Source of the DNA: Clostridiales bacterium
GTDB lineage: Bacteria; Bacillota; Clostridia; Oscillospirales; Acutalibacteraceae
Assembly (NCBI GenBank): GCA_012516295.1
Contig: JAAYWU010000030.1
Span: forward strand, 1-5,758
Direction: 5' to 3'
DNA length: 5,758 nucleotides
Part shown: piece after piece, positions 4,260-5,758 of the stretch
Position numbering within the stretch: the first letter of the stretch is position 1
How the letters are laid out: every line of letters begins with the position of its first letter
Notes under the pieces: model-generated
Seen by the model: the letters and a program-made list of their open reading frames with translations, nothing else
What the model was told of the DNA's origin: nothing
Databases searched by the model: none
Position numbers and translations under genes: made by a program

Positions 4260-5758
4260 GATTTTAAACGGTATTATCCCTATGGGGAATTTGCGGCTTC
4301 TGTTCTTGGTTTCACAGGTACAGACAATCAGGGCTTGTACGGCCTTGAAAAGCAGTATGACAGCTATTTGACCGGTGTGCCGGGAAAACTGGTTACTGCA
4401 AAAAACGCAATCGGAACGGATATGCCGTTTCAATATGAACAGAAGGTAAATGCTCAGAACGGCAACAGCCTTGTCCTTACCATCGACGAGGTCGTGCAGC
4501 ATTTTCTGGAAAAGAACCTTGAGGAAGGGGTAAAAGAACATAAGGTTGGAAACCGCGCCTGCGCGATTGTTATGAATGTGAAAACGGGCGCGATTCTCGG
4601 TATGGCGGTCAAGGGGGATTTGGACCCGAACAACCCGTTTGAAATTGCCGATAAGGAAGAAGCGGCGAAAATTGCCGCTATGCCGGATGGCGACGCGAAA
4701 AAAGCCGCGTTGAAAGCCGCGCGGGAAAAGCAGTGGCGGAATAAATCCATCAGCGATACCTATTACCCCGGTTCCGTTTTTAAAATGATAACGGGTTCAG
4801 CCGCTATGGAAGAAGGTATTGTCAACGAAAATACGCCGTTTTTCTGCAAAGGGTCGATTAAAGTTGCTTCCGAAACAATCCATTGCTGGCGTTCCTACGG
4901 CCATGGAAGTGAGAATTTTGTACAAGGCTTATGCAATTCCTGTAACCCGGTTTTCATCCAGATTGGTGAAAAGTTAGGGCCGCAGAGATTTTTTAAATAT
5001 TTCTCCGCCTTCGGCTTCACAAGCAAAACGGGCATAGACCTGCCCGGTGAGCCGCTGCGGACGATTTACTATACGCCGGATCAATTGAATCCGGTTGAAC
5101 TTGCGACCGAATCGTTCGGGCAGAACTTCAGTATTACGCCGATTCAAATGATTACGGCAATTGCCGCGGTTTCCAACGGCGGCTACCTTGTGCAGCCCCA
5201 TGTCGTCAGTCAAATTCTGGACGAAGACGGGAACATTATTAAAACTGCCGACACAACACCGAAACGCCAGGTGATTTCGGCGGATACCTCCGCCCGTATG
5301 TGCAAAATCTTACAGTTGAACGCCACCATCGGTACGGCGAAAAACGGCTATCTGCCGGGGTACCGCGTCGGCGGAAAAACAGGAACCTCCCAGAAAATGG
5401 ACGTTAAGCAGAAAACGGGCGTTATGCAGTATATCGCTTCGTACGGCGGCTTTGCACCGGCGGATGATCCCCAGGTTGCCATGCTGGTGTTTTTCGACGA
5501 ACCGCATGGAAGCAGTTACTACGGCGCGGCCGTAGCGGGGCCTGTCTTTGCAAAGACCATGGAAGAAATCCTTCCGTATCTCGGCGTGCAGCGTAAATAT
5601 ACCGACAGTGAATTGGAAAAGCTCGACGTAAAAGCGCCGGACGTCGTCGGAAAAACGATTGATGAGGCAAAATCCATACTCAATACGCAGAAGCTCACGC
5701 CGAAGATTTACGGCAGCGGATCAAAAATTGTTTCCCAGGTGCCGGAGTCCGGTAAAGC
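4260..5758 (+). CDS. C-terminal PBP part: transpeptidase and PASTA domains, open at the right edge
   Basis: This open frame continues directly from the amber codon and keeps coding character for 499 codons without another stop. It holds the rest of the dimerisation domain (KRYYPYG, GFTGTDNQGLYGLE), then LDPNNPF and WRNKSISDTYYPGSVFK with the nucleophile Ser at 4773-4775, CWRSYGHGSENF, SCN at 4938-4946, KTGT at 5376-5387 and a PASTA domain from about 5625. The next in-frame ATG is at 4422 and lacks a properly spaced ribosome site; a product from there would have no membrane anchor or export signal. Independent translation into a working enzyme is therefore unlikely. Confidence 0.7.
5625..5758 (+). 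other. PASTA domain (partial) of the PBP
   Basis: The residues VKAPDVVGKTIDEAKSIL followed by LTPKIYGSGSKIVSQVPESG show the PASTA pattern (P-D-V/L-x-G, amphipathic helix, then V..Q.P..G). PASTA domains occur at the C-terminus of Gram-positive PBPs such as SpoVD and PBP2B and of Ser/Thr kinases. The window ends before the last strand and before any further repeat. Confidence 0.85.

Larger units (their letters stand above)
3801..5758 (+). pseudogene. spoVD: Class B penicillin-binding protein (SpoVD/FtsI type), interrupted by in-frame TAG and cut at the window edge
   Basis: The frame runs 652 codons to the window edge, broken once by TAG at codon 153. The family are transpeptidases that cross-link peptidoglycan outside the membrane, for septation (FtsI/PBP2B) or spore cortex (SpoVD). 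Visible parts are a membrane anchor at residues 12-34, the dimerisation-domain motif RGTIYD (61-66), the KRYYPYG..ASVLGFTG segment just after the stop, then the transpeptidase domain with the active-site SVFK (Ser325, Lys328), SCN (380-382) and KTGT (526-529), and a PASTA domain from about 609. Numbers count TAG as residue 153. No frame change occurs across the stop and both sides align with one protein, so a point nonsense mutation, a sequence error or recoding is implied. Synteny cannot separate spoVD from ftsI; one PASTA repeat before the edge suits SpoVD, but a second may lie beyond. The symbol is tentative. Confidence 0.85.

Noticed and set aside
4422..4424. Internal restart of translation after the amber codon
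   Set aside because: The purine-rich GGAACGGA lies too close to this ATG to serve as a ribosome site, and the product would lack the membrane anchor needed to act outside the cell.
3804..4541. Long minus-strand open frame (245 codons) opposite the PBP gene
   Set aside because: It mirrors the codon pattern of the PBP frame, has no recognisable domain or ribosome site, and lies across conserved PBP motifs on the + strand.

Overview
The window looks like chromosomal DNA from a moderate-GC, spore-forming Clostridia-type Firmicute. An Oscillospiraceae/Ruminococcaceae relative is my best guess. The reasons are the gene order mraZ-rsmH-ftsL-PBP, a PBP with a C-terminal PASTA domain, a RsmH with the Cys-rich insert I associate with Firmicutes, a sigma-A promoter with near-consensus boxes, strong Shine-Dalgarno sites and T-tailed hairpin terminators. 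The taxonomy is inferred from protein flavour and gene order; no search was run. All genes are on the + strand.

Left block (36-1604): rsmD (16S rRNA m2G966 methyltransferase), coaD (phosphopantetheine adenylyltransferase) and an uncharacterised 157-aa coiled-coil protein overlap by 4 and 8 bases, so they form a translationally coupled unit. A perfect 32-nt palindrome followed by a T-run ends this transcript.

Control region (1605-1784): an A/T-rich stretch carries a TTGCAA-17-TATAAT promoter. Just downstream are GTGG-type boxes repeated every 10 bp, which match the expected operator of MraZ, the product of the first gene.

Right block (1785-5758): this is the start of the division and cell wall (dcw) cluster: mraZ (transcription factor), rsmH (16S rRNA m4C1402 methyltransferase), an ftsL-like bitopic division protein, then a class B penicillin-binding protein of the SpoVD/FtsI type that runs off the right edge inside its PASTA domain. 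A hairpin terminator or attenuator lies between ftsL and the PBP gene.

The most unusual feature is an in-frame amber codon (TAG, 4257-4259) at codon 153 of the PBP gene. The same frame then continues, well conserved, for about 500 codons with all three transpeptidase motifs (SVFK, SCN, KTGT) intact. A point nonsense mutation or a sequence error is the likeliest cause. Recoding or readthrough is possible but not supported by anything decisive here. I see no CRISPR array, insertion sequence, tRNA, rRNA or novel defence system.
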